Source: a virus
DNA length: 64,000 bases
Virus record (IMG/VR): IMGVR_UViG_3300027706_000269
Span: 27,817-91,816 of that record
Direction: 5' to 3' (one strand)
Shown here: positions 17,630 to 25,892 of the stretch, piece by piece
Layout of the letters: each line of letters starts with the position of its first letter
Numbering within the stretch: position 1 is the first letter of the stretch
Made by a program: the position numbers and the translations under genes
The notes under the pieces: generated by a model
Told to the model about the DNA's origin: nothing
Database searches by the model: none
What the model saw: only the letters and a program-made list of their open reading frames with translations

Positions 17630-18324
17630 GTCGCCACCTCAATTTCGATGACCGGTGTTCCTGACGAGAGCGCAGCCAAGAGTCCTTTAGCCTGTTGTGC
17701 AGGAAGCGTATCCAAGCGCGAACGCAAGGCGATGATCTCTTGATCGATCTGGGCAAGCTGTTCAACCAGTTTTGCTTGCACATCGAGAGGTGGAACGGGA
17801 ACTTCGATGTCGAGTAGATCCCGCGTTGACATGCGCGGCAGAGATGCGCCTACGGTGAACTTGCTTGCAAACTGTGTGACGAATGACGAAGCGAGGATGT
17901 GTCGCAAATAGCGTGAGAGAACAACGTCTTTGCGTGGAGAAAGTACGATGAACTCGCCGGAACACATGCCTTCGGACACCGGGGGGTGTGCCAGATAGAC
18001 TTTGTTTAACTCAGGGCGCAGACGTCCATAGAGAACGTCGCCGACCCGAAACGTCTTCGACCGAGACTTTATCGACGACGCAGGTCGTGGAGAGAATTCC
18101 ACCAACTCTCCGGTCGTCGATCGGACGTTTTCGAGGCCCACGTAGACAATGGGCTCGCTCCCGTACTGCCGGGGGTCGACTGTGGAGCGGCGCTCGTCGG
18201 CCAACTCTTTCAAGGGACGCATCCGGTAAGCAGATTTCCCGGCGAACTTCGTCTCAGTGAAATAAGAAACCGTCCACCGATCAGCCCGAAACAGTTTTGC
18301 ACTTTCGACTACCATCGTCCACAT
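17626..18324 (-). CDS. hsdS: Type I-like specificity subunit with a single target recognition domain
   Basis: The ~232-aa product has one target recognition domain (about 25-180, including 'VGDVLYGRLRPELNKVY' and 'GEFIVLSP') and one conserved helical spacer ('VPVPPLDVQAKLVEQLAQID'). Classical HsdS has two of each, so this is a half-size subunit that could dimerise to read a symmetric site. The ATG at 18324 overlaps the methylase stop (TGATG), and AAGGAGG lies about 9 nt upstream, which favours it over upstream TTG or GTG codons. It would direct the methylase and probably the nuclease encoded opposite. Confidence 0.8.
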   Translation of the reverse strand: MWTMVVESAKLFRADRWTVSYFTETKFAGKSAYRMRPLKELADERRSTVDPRQYGSEPIVYVGLENVRSTTGELVEFSPRPASSIKSRSKTFRVGDVLYGRLRPELNKVYLAHPPVSEGMCSGEFIVLSPRKDVVLSRYLRHILASSFVTQFASKFTVGASLPRMSTRDLLDIEVPVPPLDVQAKLVEQLAQIDQEIIALRSRLDTLPAQQAKGLLAALSSGTPVIEIEVAT

Positions 18325-19940
18325 CACCAACCCTCCTTATCAATGAATGCCTTGAAGCGATCCGCAACCGCATTGAGGTTGCTTTCGCCGCACGTGCGGC
18401 CGCTGGCGTCATAGCCAATGGAATCAACATCGGCCAAAAAGATGTTGTAGTTACGTGTATACGTTTCACTAACCTCGTGCTTTCTGAGAATCAGAACGCT
18501 GGTCTTGATGTTTGCCCCGAAGGGGGAAAACGTCTCGATAGGGAGGCTAATGATTGCGCGAACACGTGCATGTCGTTCAATCCAACTGCGAACTTTCGCG
18601 GTGTTTCGATTGCTCAATACACTATCGGGAAGGACGATGGCGAGGCGCCCTCCGTGGCGAAGTAGCTGGAGGCAACGTTCCAGAGCCACGATTTCTAGCG
18701 AGACTGTTGATCCGCATACTGTTGCAAGCTCAAATGGTCCAAGTTGTGTAAGGCTGTCACGCGGTAGATCTATGCCAAATGGCGGATTGGTCATCACGAG
18801 GTCGAACGTTTCGCGATAAAGGTCTGGGTAATTGGAGAACGGCAAGAGCGAATCGCTGCACCGGATGTTGCTATGCCCGTCGCCATGTAGCCGCATGTCG
18901 GTCATGGCGATTCTGACCATACGATCGCTCTTCTCGATGCCGTGCAGCCGCGTGAAGGCAAACTCGTGGAACAGCTTGTCGGCCTTGGCGTGCATTCGTC
19001 GCACGTAATCGATAGCAGAGGTCAAGAAGTGGCCGGAGCCGCAGAATGGATCAATGATTAGCTCGCGAACGTTTGGCTGCATTACCCTCACGATGAAGTC
19101 GATGACTTCTTTTGGTGTGAAGTACTGCCCCATTCCTGCGCGGATAGCTGGAGCTAGGACGTTTTGGAATGCGCGGCCCTTGATATCTACGGGTGATGCG
19201 GTCAGGTCGTGGTGTTGTAGGAGCTCAACTGCTCGAACGATGGCTGGACTTGATAGAAGCAATGGCTCACGAAAGACGCCACGGGAACGTTCATATGTCG
19301 GTATCTTATTGGAGAAAATTGCTCTGTCTTCATCGATCGCTCGCAGATAGAGCTGACGGATTTCGGCCGCGCATTCTTCGACCGATCTGTAGCGTGAACG
19401 TTGGAATAAGAGTTCGCCCGTCTTAACGCTTTGCTCCTCATCGAAAAGCTTGGCGTAGATTAACTTGCAAATTTCGTCCAGTGCATCGGGTGCGTGAAGT
19501 CCATCGATGTCTCGGAACGCGCTGTGCACTTCAAACAGTACGTTTTCAAGATTGCTTGTAAGGGGTTTGAGAGATTTAGGCTCAAGGCGATAAGCGGATG
19601 CCAGAATGTTTGGTTTCTCGAACGATGCGACGTAGTCGAAGTCGCCCGTGCGGAAACTGCGCCGGATGATCTTTGTGACTTGCCCTGTGGCGTCTAGCTG
19701 AATCCCTATGCTGGCAGTGGGCACGGAAAGGAGACACTTTCGAAGATGCGCGTCGGCATCCGGCGCAGCCCCCTTGGCAACTCCGCAGACTATGTACTTG
19801 GTCCCTCGGTCGTTGTGAACGACATAGACATCGTTGTCTGACTCTTGTGCGTAGCGGGAAATAACGTGGCCGCTGTCGGCTGGCAGCGAGAGCGCCGCAG
19901 CGATGAGTTGTTGAACCGTGGTGAGCAAGGGCCACTCCAT
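18324..19940 (-). CDS. hsdM: N6-adenine DNA methyltransferase, HsdM-like
   Basis: The 538-aa product carries the class gamma methylase order: 'GQYFTP' at 271-276, SAM-binding motif 'DPFCGSG' at 297-303 and catalytic 'NPPFG' at 385-389. The N-terminal ~200 residues are helical, as in HsdM and type IIG enzymes. It would methylate adenine at sites chosen by the downstream specificity subunit. No hsdR follows; a separate nuclease gene converges from the other side. The start is an ATG at 19940. I saw no convincing -35/-10 pair upstream. Its base composition is AT-richer than the flanking prophages, which points to transfer. Confidence 0.88.
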   Translation of the reverse strand: MEWPLLTTVQQLIAAALSLPADSGHVISRYAQESDNDVYVVHNDRGTKYIVCGVAKGAAPDADAHLRKCLLSVPTASIGIQLDATGQVTKIIRRSFRTGDFDYVASFEKPNILASAYRLEPKSLKPLTSNLENVLFEVHSAFRDIDGLHAPDALDEICKLIYAKLFDEEQSVKTGELLFQRSRYRSVEECAAEIRQLYLRAIDEDRAIFSNKIPTYERSRGVFREPLLLSSPAIVRAVELLQHHDLTASPVDIKGRAFQNVLAPAIRAGMGQYFTPKEVIDFIVRVMQPNVRELIIDPFCGSGHFLTSAIDYVRRMHAKADKLFHEFAFTRLHGIEKSDRMVRIAMTDMRLHGDGHSNIRCSDSLLPFSNYPDLYRETFDLVMTNPPFGIDLPRDSLTQLGPFELATVCGSTVSLEIVALERCLQLLRHGGRLAIVLPDSVLSNRNTAKVRSWIERHARVRAIISLPIETFSPFGANIKTSVLILRKHEVSETYTRNYNIFLADVDSIGYDASGRTCGESNLNAVADRFKAFIDKEGW

Positions 19941-20031
19941 GAGACTATACGTCTGAGTGAGTTAGGACATCTTGTCGCATTTTAGCCCATGAGTCCACAG
20001 ACAACACCCCTTTGTGCCGGCCAAGTCATAA

Positions 20032-20214
20032 TCCCCCAACGGCCCGCAGGCGATTGCCAACGTCGAGGTACTGGCCGCGATCGCCGAGCAGACCGGCCGA
20101 CCGGTGCGACTGGTGGCGATCAGCCATGCACAAGCGGTTGCAGGCATGCGCCAAGCCGGGAGGTCTGAGCTCCTCGTACAGGTCATGTCCAACCTCAACC
20201 GCTTCATTCAGTGA
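20032..20214 (+). pseudogene. 3' fragment of an unidentified gene
   Basis: A frame of about 60 codons begins right after an in-frame TAA at 20029 with no start codon and ends at TGA 20212-20214. The encoded stretch has an ordinary globular pattern ('VEVLAAIAEQTGRPVRLVAI', then 'MSNLNRFIQ'). It looks like the C-terminus of a gene whose 5' part was lost when the neighbouring DNA inserted or recombined. The host gene was not recognised. It marks a junction between the AT-rich island and the GC-rich DNA to the right. Confidence 0.4.
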
Positions 20215-20615
20215 GTCCGTGTGCAGCGAGGCTACAGCGCGCTCCCGCAGGTTCGGCGGGAAACGGACATACGCCCTAAACTTTCCGGTCTGGTCCGATG
20301 GATTGCGCAGGGGTTTGGGAAATGAGTTCGAAATCGGTGGTTGTCTGCACCACCAATACCCCAAGGCCAACCGATCTCGGTTGGCCTTTTTTCATGCCCG
20401 CAACGCCAGTATTGGCGCGGTTTCCGGGCGGCGCCTTGCGGACGCGCACGCCGTCTGGGCGCCGTTCCCGCCCCGACAGCGCCTCTCTGTTCTCGGTTTT
20501 TCTCTGCGGCCCGTGGTGGGAACCAGGGGCCACCTCCTTGTCTGACAAGGACTTAGAGACCCCCGGTTGTAGTCAGAAACTGCCTTGCGGCGGCGACCCG
20601 GGCGCGACGAAGCGC
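20215..20615. other. Non-coding junction with hairpins and a 15-bp palindrome
   Basis: No gene is supported here. It holds a 6-bp stem hairpin (20336-20341/20349-20354), a strong + strand terminator (20363-20392) and a perfect 15-bp palindrome CCTTGTCTGACAAGG (20536-20550). It lies between the gene fragment and the recombinase cassette, where the attachment site of a serine integrase could be expected. Confidence 0.5.
20363..20392 (+). terminator. Strong intrinsic terminator
   Basis: AAGGCCAACCG (20363-20373) and CGGTTGGCCTT (20378-20388) form a perfect 11-bp stem with a 4-nt loop, ending in a run of six T (20387-20392). It would stop transcription coming from the gene fragment to its left. 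Confidence 0.85.
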
Positions 20616-20646
20616 AAAAAAGCCGCCCGCAGGCGGGTGCGGCGGC
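20616..20646 (-). terminator. Intrinsic terminator of the recombinase operon
   Basis: Read on the - strand, GCCGCC...GGCGGC (20641-20646/20622-20627) with further internal pairing is followed by six T (20621-20616). It lies just beyond the stop of the last gene of the recombinase cassette. Confidence 0.6.
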
Positions 20647-20652
20647 GTGACA

Positions 20653-21117
20653 TCAGTCAAGCAACCGCACCTGCTCGCGCCAGCCGTAAGGCCAGGGGCG
20701 GCCCAGCACCTTCTCGACGGCGAGGTCGGGCGATCCGATCAGCCGCTCGACCACCTCGGGCGCGAGCAGCGTCAGCCGCATCAGGCGATGCACTTTGGAT
20801 ACATCCAGCCCTTCGGCCTGGGCGATCTCGGCCGCCGACGCCACCCGCCCCTCATGGAGCAGCCGTTGCCAGTGGTGCGCCAGCCCGAGCGCGCGCATCA
20901 ACGCCGTGTCCTTGGCCTCGGTGCGCGCCGGGCCGGCCCACGTCGAGTGAACCTCCACACCTTTCGGTGCGCCGGGCGGCGCGATCACCGCGCGCCGGAT
21001 GCCGCGCTGCACCAGCCGCCAGGGCACGAAGGTTTCCAGTTTCACGCCGCCCGCCGGCGTCGGCAGTTTCTGGGTGACCGGCGCTCCCTCGATGCGTCCC
21101 CGGTGCTTCGTGCTCAC
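20653..21117 (-). CDS. HTH protein of the serine recombinase cassette (distal paralogue)
   Basis: The 154-aa product has an N-terminal 'LETFVPWRLVQRGIRR' block, a 'HHWQRLL' motif and a ParB-like helix-turn-helix ('AEIAQAEGLDVSKVHRLMRL', about residues 96-115). It is a paralogue of the next gene. It begins at a GTG overlapping the upstream stop (GTGA) and is the last gene of a five-gene coupled operon. It probably binds DNA as an accessory to the recombinase; that role is inferred from constant linkage, not from a known assay. Confidence 0.65.
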   Translation of the reverse strand: MSTKHRGRIEGAPVTQKLPTPAGGVKLETFVPWRLVQRGIRRAVIAPPGAPKGVEVHSTWAGPARTEAKDTALMRALGLAHHWQRLLHEGRVASAAEIAQAEGLDVSKVHRLMRLTLLAPEVVERLIGSPDLAVEKVLGRPWPYGWREQVRLLD

Positions 21118-21497
21118 GCTTTCTCCTCGAAGCGCCGCACGATCTCGCGCTGGGCCGCCCAGTCCACCGGCAGCGGGTGGCGCTGGAACCAGATCAGGCT
21201 CATCCGGCGTGGCTGCCGCCCGGCCATCAGCATCTCGACGATGTCGGGCGCGAGCAGCGTCAGGCGCAGCAGCTCGTTGACCACCGAGTGGTGCAGCCCT
21301 TCGGCACGCGCGATGGCCGAGCCGCTGGGCATCGCGCCGCTGTCTAGCAGCCGTTGCCAGTGGAAGGCCCGTGCCATCCCTTCGATGAGCGTGCTGTCGT
21401 GCGCGTCCCGGTCCTCGGCCTGGTGCTGAACCAGCCGGCGCACGCCGCGCCGCCGCAGGGTCAGCGGCACGAAGGTCTCGAGCGTCCCGTCCTTCAT
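21114..21497 (-). CDS. HTH protein of the serine recombinase cassette (proximal paralogue)
   Basis: I set the start at the ATG at 21497 because it overlaps the recombinase stop (ATGA); the longer frame only reads into the recombinase gene. The ~127-aa product shares 'LETFVPLTLRRRGVRRLV', 'FHWQRLLDSG' and an HTH ('AIARAEGLHHSVVNELLRLT') with the downstream gene. The pair probably arose by tandem duplication. A recombination directionality or DNA-binding accessory role is plausible but unproven. Confidence 0.65.
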   Translation of the reverse strand: MKDGTLETFVPLTLRRRGVRRLVQHQAEDRDAHDSTLIEGMARAFHWQRLLDSGAMPSGSAIARAEGLHHSVVNELLRLTLLAPDIVEMLMAGRQPRRMSLIWFQRHPLPVDWAAQREIVRRFEEKA

Positions 21498-22873
21498 GCC
21501 TCGACCTCCAGCAGCTCGGCGCCGATGCTCCTGGGCGCGAACTCGCCGATCAAGGCGTCCCAGCCCAGTTCGCGCCACTTCACCCGGATGCCCTGCATCT
21601 CGTCGGTGTGGACGAGATCGATGCGCTCGATCATCAGGTTGGCGATGCGGTGCTGCTCAACCGGGAAGAGCTGATCCCACACGTCGTTGAGGCGCCCCAT
21701 CGCCATCACGACCGTGGCCTCGTCGATCGGTGCGCCCTGGCGTTGGATGTGGCGCACGACGGCGGCGATGGATTCGGGGCTGGTCAGCACGGTGCGGATC
21801 TGGGCCACGACCGCCGCCTCGATCTCGCGGGCGGGCAGGCGCTCGTAGCTCTTGCCCGGCGCGCCGAAGCGGCTCTCGGACTTGGAGACGTAGTACTGGT
21901 ACTTGCGGCCGTTCTTGCGCGAGTACGTGGGGTACATGCGTTCGCCCGTCGGCGCGTACAGCAGCCCGCGCAGCAGCGCATCGTTGCGCGAGCGGATCTT
22001 GGTGTCCACCGACCGCGCGTGGCTGTCGCGGGCCAGCACCGCGTGAACCTGGTTCCACAGCTGGCGTTCGATGATCGGCTCGTGCACGCCGGGGTACCAC
22101 TGGCCCCGGTTCGACAACTCCCCGAGGTATATGCGGTTGCGCAGCACCTTGTGGATGTACTTCTTGTCGATGCGCGTGCCGGTCCGCACCCGCCCGTCCT
22201 GCGTCGTCCACGCCTTGGTCGTGATGCCCTCGGCGGTCAGGCGCGCTGCGATCTGCGTGGGTGAGCCAATGGTCAACATCTCCTCGAAGATGCGGCGCAC
22301 CACCGCCGCCTCGGCGGGGTTGACCACCAACTGGCGATTGACCACGTCGTAGCCGATGGTGGGCACGCCGCCCATCCACAGCCCCTTCTTCTTGGCCGCG
22401 GCGATCTTGTCGCGGATGCGCTCGCCCGTGACCTCGCGCTCGAACTGGGCGAAGGACAGCAGGATGTTGAGCGTGAGCCGCCCCATCGAGGTCGTGGTGT
22501 TGAACTGCTGCGTGACCGAGACGAAGGACACGCCGTGGCGCTCGAACACCTCGACCATCTTGGAGAAGTCGGCGAGGCTCCTCGTCAGGCGGTCGATCTT
22601 GTAGACCACCACGATGTCGATCAGCCCGCGCTGGATATCGGCCATCAGGCGCTTCAAGGCCGGGCGCTCGGTGTTGCCGCCGGAGTAGCCGGGGTCGTCG
22701 TAGTCGTCGGCCACCGGAATCCATCCCTCGGCGCGCTGGCTGGCGATGAAGGCGTGCCCGGCTTCCTTTTGCGCATCGATGGAGTTGAACTCCTGGTCGA
22801 GCCGCTCGTCCGACGACACCCGGCAGTAGACCGCACAGCGCTTGCGCGCCTTGGTGGAGGCGATTTCCGTCAT
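21494..22873 (-). CDS. Large serine recombinase (probable prophage integrase)
   Basis: The 459-aa enzyme has a resolvase domain (about 10-160) with the nucleophilic serine in 'YCRVSSDE' (S20), 'DRLTRSLADF' and 'GERIRDKI', followed by a recombinase domain (about 180-290) and a long C-terminal region. The zinc-ribbon segment ('LLRGLLYAPTGERMYPT') has no cysteines, so metal binding there is lost or replaced. I chose the ATG at 22873 because it overlaps the DUF2924 stop (TGATG). It is the only integrase-like gene in the window and borders the early region of prophage B, so it is its likely integrase. Confidence 0.85.
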   Translation of the reverse strand: MTEIASTKARKRCAVYCRVSSDERLDQEFNSIDAQKEAGHAFIASQRAEGWIPVADDYDDPGYSGGNTERPALKRLMADIQRGLIDIVVVYKIDRLTRSLADFSKMVEVFERHGVSFVSVTQQFNTTTSMGRLTLNILLSFAQFEREVTGERIRDKIAAAKKKGLWMGGVPTIGYDVVNRQLVVNPAEAAVVRRIFEEMLTIGSPTQIAARLTAEGITTKAWTTQDGRVRTGTRIDKKYIHKVLRNRIYLGELSNRGQWYPGVHEPIIERQLWNQVHAVLARDSHARSVDTKIRSRNDALLRGLLYAPTGERMYPTYSRKNGRKYQYYVSKSESRFGAPGKSYERLPAREIEAAVVAQIRTVLTSPESIAAVVRHIQRQGAPIDEATVVMAMGRLNDVWDQLFPVEQHRIANLMIERIDLVHTDEMQGIRVKWRELGWDALIGEFAPRSIGAELLEVEA

Positions 22874-23316
22874 CAGGCGCCTCCCTTCAGGCCGAAGAAC
22901 AGCGGGCCGCTCCAATGCTGGCCGGTGATGTGCCGCGCCACGGCGGTCAGGCTCTTGAAGCGGCGGCCTTCGTATTCGAAGTGACCATCGGCGTCAACCG
23001 TCACCCGGTGCTCGCGCTCGCCCCATTCGCGTAGCAGCACGGTGCCCGGTGCGAAGTCGAACTTGCGCGGGCGCGCGCGCAGTTTGATCTTGGAGTGCTT
23101 CGCGCCGATGGCCTCAAGGCGCTGGCGCGTTTCGGGTGCGAGTCCGCCGAAGGCTTCTTCCTGCAGCTTGTAGGCGATACGGGATTCGACATGGGTGCGG
23201 TTCGGAAACTCCGGGCGCCGCTCGAAGTACCGATCCCAGAGCACCCAGAGTTCGGCCATCGGCAGGTGACTCAGCTCGGCGATCCGCGCCGCGATGGAAG
23301 CTTGTTTCTCGTTCAT
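22873..23316 (-). CDS. DUF2924 family protein linked to serine recombinase
   Basis: The 147-aa basic product shows the DUF2924 pattern: 'LWDRYFERRPEFPNR', 'ESRIAYKLQEEAFGGL', and a C-terminal 'F.YEGR.FKSLTAVA..ITG' DNA-binding-like element. The family is almost always found next to large serine recombinases. A role in DNA binding or recombination control is inferred from this linkage. It starts at an ATG overlapping the upstream stop (TGATG), with AGGAGA just upstream, and overlaps the recombinase start. Confidence 0.8.
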   Translation of the reverse strand: MNEKQASIAARIAELSHLPMAELWVLWDRYFERRPEFPNRTHVESRIAYKLQEEAFGGLAPETRQRLEAIGAKHSKIKLRARPRKFDFAPGTVLLREWGEREHRVTVDADGHFEYEGRRFKSLTAVARHITGQHWSGPLFFGLKGGA

Positions 23317-23507
23317 CACAACTTCTCCTGTTGAGAGGGGGTTGTATGAACGCGCTGGTCGGGCAAGAAGCCAAGGCGAACCGCGCTCTGTTCCAGCCCG
23401 GAAGACCCGAGGGTACGGACGATGGCGGCCGCAAGGATGGTGGTGATTTCGCCAGCACGGGCGCTGGCGCTCATCTCTGCCGGAGATGCAAGTTCGAGGT
23501 TCTTCAT
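23316..23507 (-). CDS. Small protein heading the recombinase operon (63 aa)
   Basis: The 63-aa product starts at the ATG at 23507; a longer frame exists but lacks a better start. It has a hydrophobic helix ('EITTILAAAIVRTL') and ends in 'LGFLPDQRVHTTP', the translated form of a short sequence repeated upstream of three other genes in this window. Its stop overlaps the DUF2924 start (TGATG). Its position as first gene of the coupled cassette favours a real gene. Function unknown. Confidence 0.5.
   Translation of the reverse strand: MKNLELASPAEMSASARAGEITTILAAAIVRTLGSSGLEQSAVRLGFLPDQRVHTTPSQQEKL
23344..23379 (-). repeat. Dispersed ~35-nt upstream sequence, copy 3
   Basis: Read on the - strand this is CGCCTTGGCTTCTTGCCCGA followed by CCAGCGCGTTCAT, just upstream of the DUF2924 ATG. 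It matches three other copies (40441-40478, 40802-40838, 63479-63511) over the core CTTGGCTT...CAGCGCGTTCAT. Here it is also the 3' end of a 63-aa coding frame. Confidence 0.65.
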
Positions 23508-23611
23508 GACGGCTCCAGGGAATAGAAACCGCCAGGGATGATGTGCGCAGCTTTCCGAAGCGGATCGCAACGCCGATCAATCGGCGCGGCGCGCTGACGC
23601 CTCAACGGCGG

Positions 23612-25867
23612 TCAGACGTCTTCGGTGACTGCTTCGATCGCAGCGCTGCGCGTGTCGCTGTCATCGACGATCACTCGATCGAGTGGGGTCAGCTTCAGCT
23701 GCCACGCCCGCGTGCCTGGGACCTTTTCGAGATAGTCGCGCCAGGGCGAGTGCTTGCCGGTGAAGAGGTTGGCCGGAGACGTGCAGCCCGTGCCGGCCAT
23801 CAGCGCCTTCGTGTTGACGTGGGGCGTTCCTGCGGCCCAGGCCTCCACCAGCCGCTGCAAGACGGCGATCCTTGCTTTGCCCGTGACCCGCCACGGCGCC
23901 TTGCCCGGAAGGTACAGCGTCGCCGCGTGACCATCGGGGGCGACCTTGAGCGTCACCGTCGACCCGCCCATGGCCGCCAGTTGCCCGTGGCGATAGGCCA
24001 CCTTCAGCCGGTCCAGGTCGATGGCGCTGCCGTTGCCCGCATCGGCGAGCACATCCTCGATGGGAATGACGACATTGGTGCCGGCGAATGGCAGCGGCGT
24101 CGAGGTCGTCGTCAACACCACGCCCGCCACCGGGCGCGGACGAAGCCTCAGCGCAGCGTCGACTTTCGCGTACGCGCGCTCGTGGGACATCCTGGAGGCG
24201 AAGTACAGCGCCACGGCATGGCCGTCGATGTCGATCTCGCCAAGGAACACCGGCTCGTCGTCGAAGTGCCGACTGCGGGGTCCTTTCAAGGCCGATCCCA
24301 GCGCCGTGATCAATTCCTCGCGCAACCAGTCCAGCTGCACCTTCCAGCGCCGGGCGAGACGGGCCGGCATGACCACGTCGTTGCCCGTCAGAGGATCGCG
24401 GTAGCGCACGGTGTCGGCATCGGCGCAGCGTTCGAGCACCACCTTCATCGGCTCGCCTTCGTCGACGGGGACCGACAGCTCGGCGATGCGCTCGCCTTCG
24501 ATGAGGATGCCTTCGTCCTGCAGCCGCTCGATGTCGATGCCGAGCTTATGCAGTGCGAAGCCGTCCATCGGGCTGCTGGCGCTCTCCAGAAGCCGGGCCA
24601 CCTGCGCGATCAGGCTCGGATCGTCCCGCCCGCAGCCCGGGTGCAGCGGTTTGCGCACCCCCAGGGCCTCGAGCAGTTGCATCCCGGCGCGGCGCAGGCG
24701 TTGGTCTTTCTCGCCAGCCAGACTGCAGCGACCGGGCTCGGCCAGCACGATGGCCAGCGGGGTGGCCGCCGTCTCCCCCTCGAACACCAGTTCGGCCACC
24801 AGGGTCACACCGAGCAAGGCACCAGGCTGCGCGAAGGGGTGGTTGCCCCAGCGCTCGTCGATCACCTCGTGCAGTTCTGCGCCGCTGTCGATGTGCAGCG
24901 TGACGGCGTCCGTGGCATGCCCAAGCAAAGCCTTGGCTTCGGTCAGATACAGCCGCTCGATGCGGCCCCCGTCGATGCGCGGCTTGGTGTCCTTCAGTGG
25001 CCGCGCAAAGCGCGACAGATCGTAGCGCGAGCGGTCCAGCGGACGGTTCGACAAGGGGGCCTTGAAGCCGTGCCGGGACAGCACGTTGGCCAGCGGCGCA
25101 CGGGTGCCCAGCGTCGGGGCAAAGACTTCGACGAGCCCACGATGAGGCGCGTAGATGAGGGTGGCGTCGCGCGCCGGGAAGTAGAAGAAGCTCTTGCGCT
25201 GGCGGTTGCGCATCTCCACCGCGGCCACCTGATCGCCGGCGAAGCGCACCACGAGGTAGTGCGTCGTCTGGGTCTGGCCTTGCCGGTCCGGCTCCTCCAC
25301 GGCCACGTGGATGACCTCGCAGGGCTCAGCCAGCCGCATCGCCTCGGTGAGTTGCGCTTCCAGCCGGTCCTTGACCGCATCGTTCCACAGGAAGGGCGGC
25401 GCCTCGCCAGGCACGTCGAACGCGTCGTGCAGGCGTTTGAGCCCCTTCAGGTCCTGGGTGTTGACGATGGACTCGGCAGTGTCGAAGAGCTTGATCGAGG
25501 CCTCGCTGTGCGTGCGCATCCACACCGCGCGACCGACCTCGCCGCCTTCTTGCGCACGAAACCGTGCGAGCAGGTCCTCGTCGTAGAGCTGCTCGGCGAC
25601 GGTGGCGAGGATGGCGGCCCCGCGTGCGGTGCTCAGGCGCAGCACCCGCAAGGCTTCGCGCTCGGCCGGATCGCGCCGCTCCTTGCGCAGGTGCTTGATG
25701 TGCTCGATGAGGGCAGCGCTCAGCTCCTTGTCCGCCCGCGTCCAATCAAACCCGCGCTGCAGTCCCAGGCACTCGGGCAGGCCGGCGAACAGCTTGAGGA
25801 CTGAGGCCGGCACGCGCTCGACCAGCTCCAGCAGACAGTGTGCGTTGGTCAGGGTCTTCTTGCCCAT
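23612..25867 (-). CDS. Large protein of unknown function in the PIN/HTH operon (751 aa)
   Basis: The 751-aa product starts at an ATG with GGAGGG 3 nt upstream and follows the PIN gene by 25 bp, so it is co-transcribed with a toxin-antitoxin pair. The N-terminal ~150 residues are helical and charged ('ALIEHIKHLRKERRDPAERE'). The middle is mixed alpha/beta ('THYLVVRFAGDQVAAVEMRN', 'ATLIYAPHRGLVEVF'). The C-terminal third resembles a beta-rich nucleic-acid or protein binding region. No Walker, nuclease or methylase motif was found, and there are no membrane segments. The antisense frame is equally long but Arg/His-rich and unlikely. I do not recognise the family; a third component of the TA or defence locus is possible. 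Confidence 0.6.
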   Translation of the reverse strand: MGKKTLTNAHCLLELVERVPASVLKLFAGLPECLGLQRGFDWTRADKELSAALIEHIKHLRKERRDPAEREALRVLRLSTARGAAILATVAEQLYDEDLLARFRAQEGGEVGRAVWMRTHSEASIKLFDTAESIVNTQDLKGLKRLHDAFDVPGEAPPFLWNDAVKDRLEAQLTEAMRLAEPCEVIHVAVEEPDRQGQTQTTHYLVVRFAGDQVAAVEMRNRQRKSFFYFPARDATLIYAPHRGLVEVFAPTLGTRAPLANVLSRHGFKAPLSNRPLDRSRYDLSRFARPLKDTKPRIDGGRIERLYLTEAKALLGHATDAVTLHIDSGAELHEVIDERWGNHPFAQPGALLGVTLVAELVFEGETAATPLAIVLAEPGRCSLAGEKDQRLRRAGMQLLEALGVRKPLHPGCGRDDPSLIAQVARLLESASSPMDGFALHKLGIDIERLQDEGILIEGERIAELSVPVDEGEPMKVVLERCADADTVRYRDPLTGNDVVMPARLARRWKVQLDWLREELITALGSALKGPRSRHFDDEPVFLGEIDIDGHAVALYFASRMSHERAYAKVDAALRLRPRPVAGVVLTTTSTPLPFAGTNVVIPIEDVLADAGNGSAIDLDRLKVAYRHGQLAAMGGSTVTLKVAPDGHAATLYLPGKAPWRVTGKARIAVLQRLVEAWAAGTPHVNTKALMAGTGCTSPANLFTGKHSPWRDYLEKVPGTRAWQLKLTPLDRVIVDDSDTRSAAIEAVTEDV

Positions 25868-25892
25868 GCTCCCTCCGATACAGCGCGGTGCC

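Noticed and set aside
20281-20360. Possible tRNA (TTCGAAA and a CACCACCA-like end)
   Set aside because: The bases flanking TTCGAAA do not form a T-stem, and no acceptor or anticodon arms can be drawn.
23543-25804. Long + strand frame (753 codons) antisense to the 751-aa gene
   Set aside because: Its product is extremely Arg/His/Gln-rich with no domain pattern, a typical shadow in high-GC DNA. The - strand gene has a Shine-Dalgarno sequence and an operon context.
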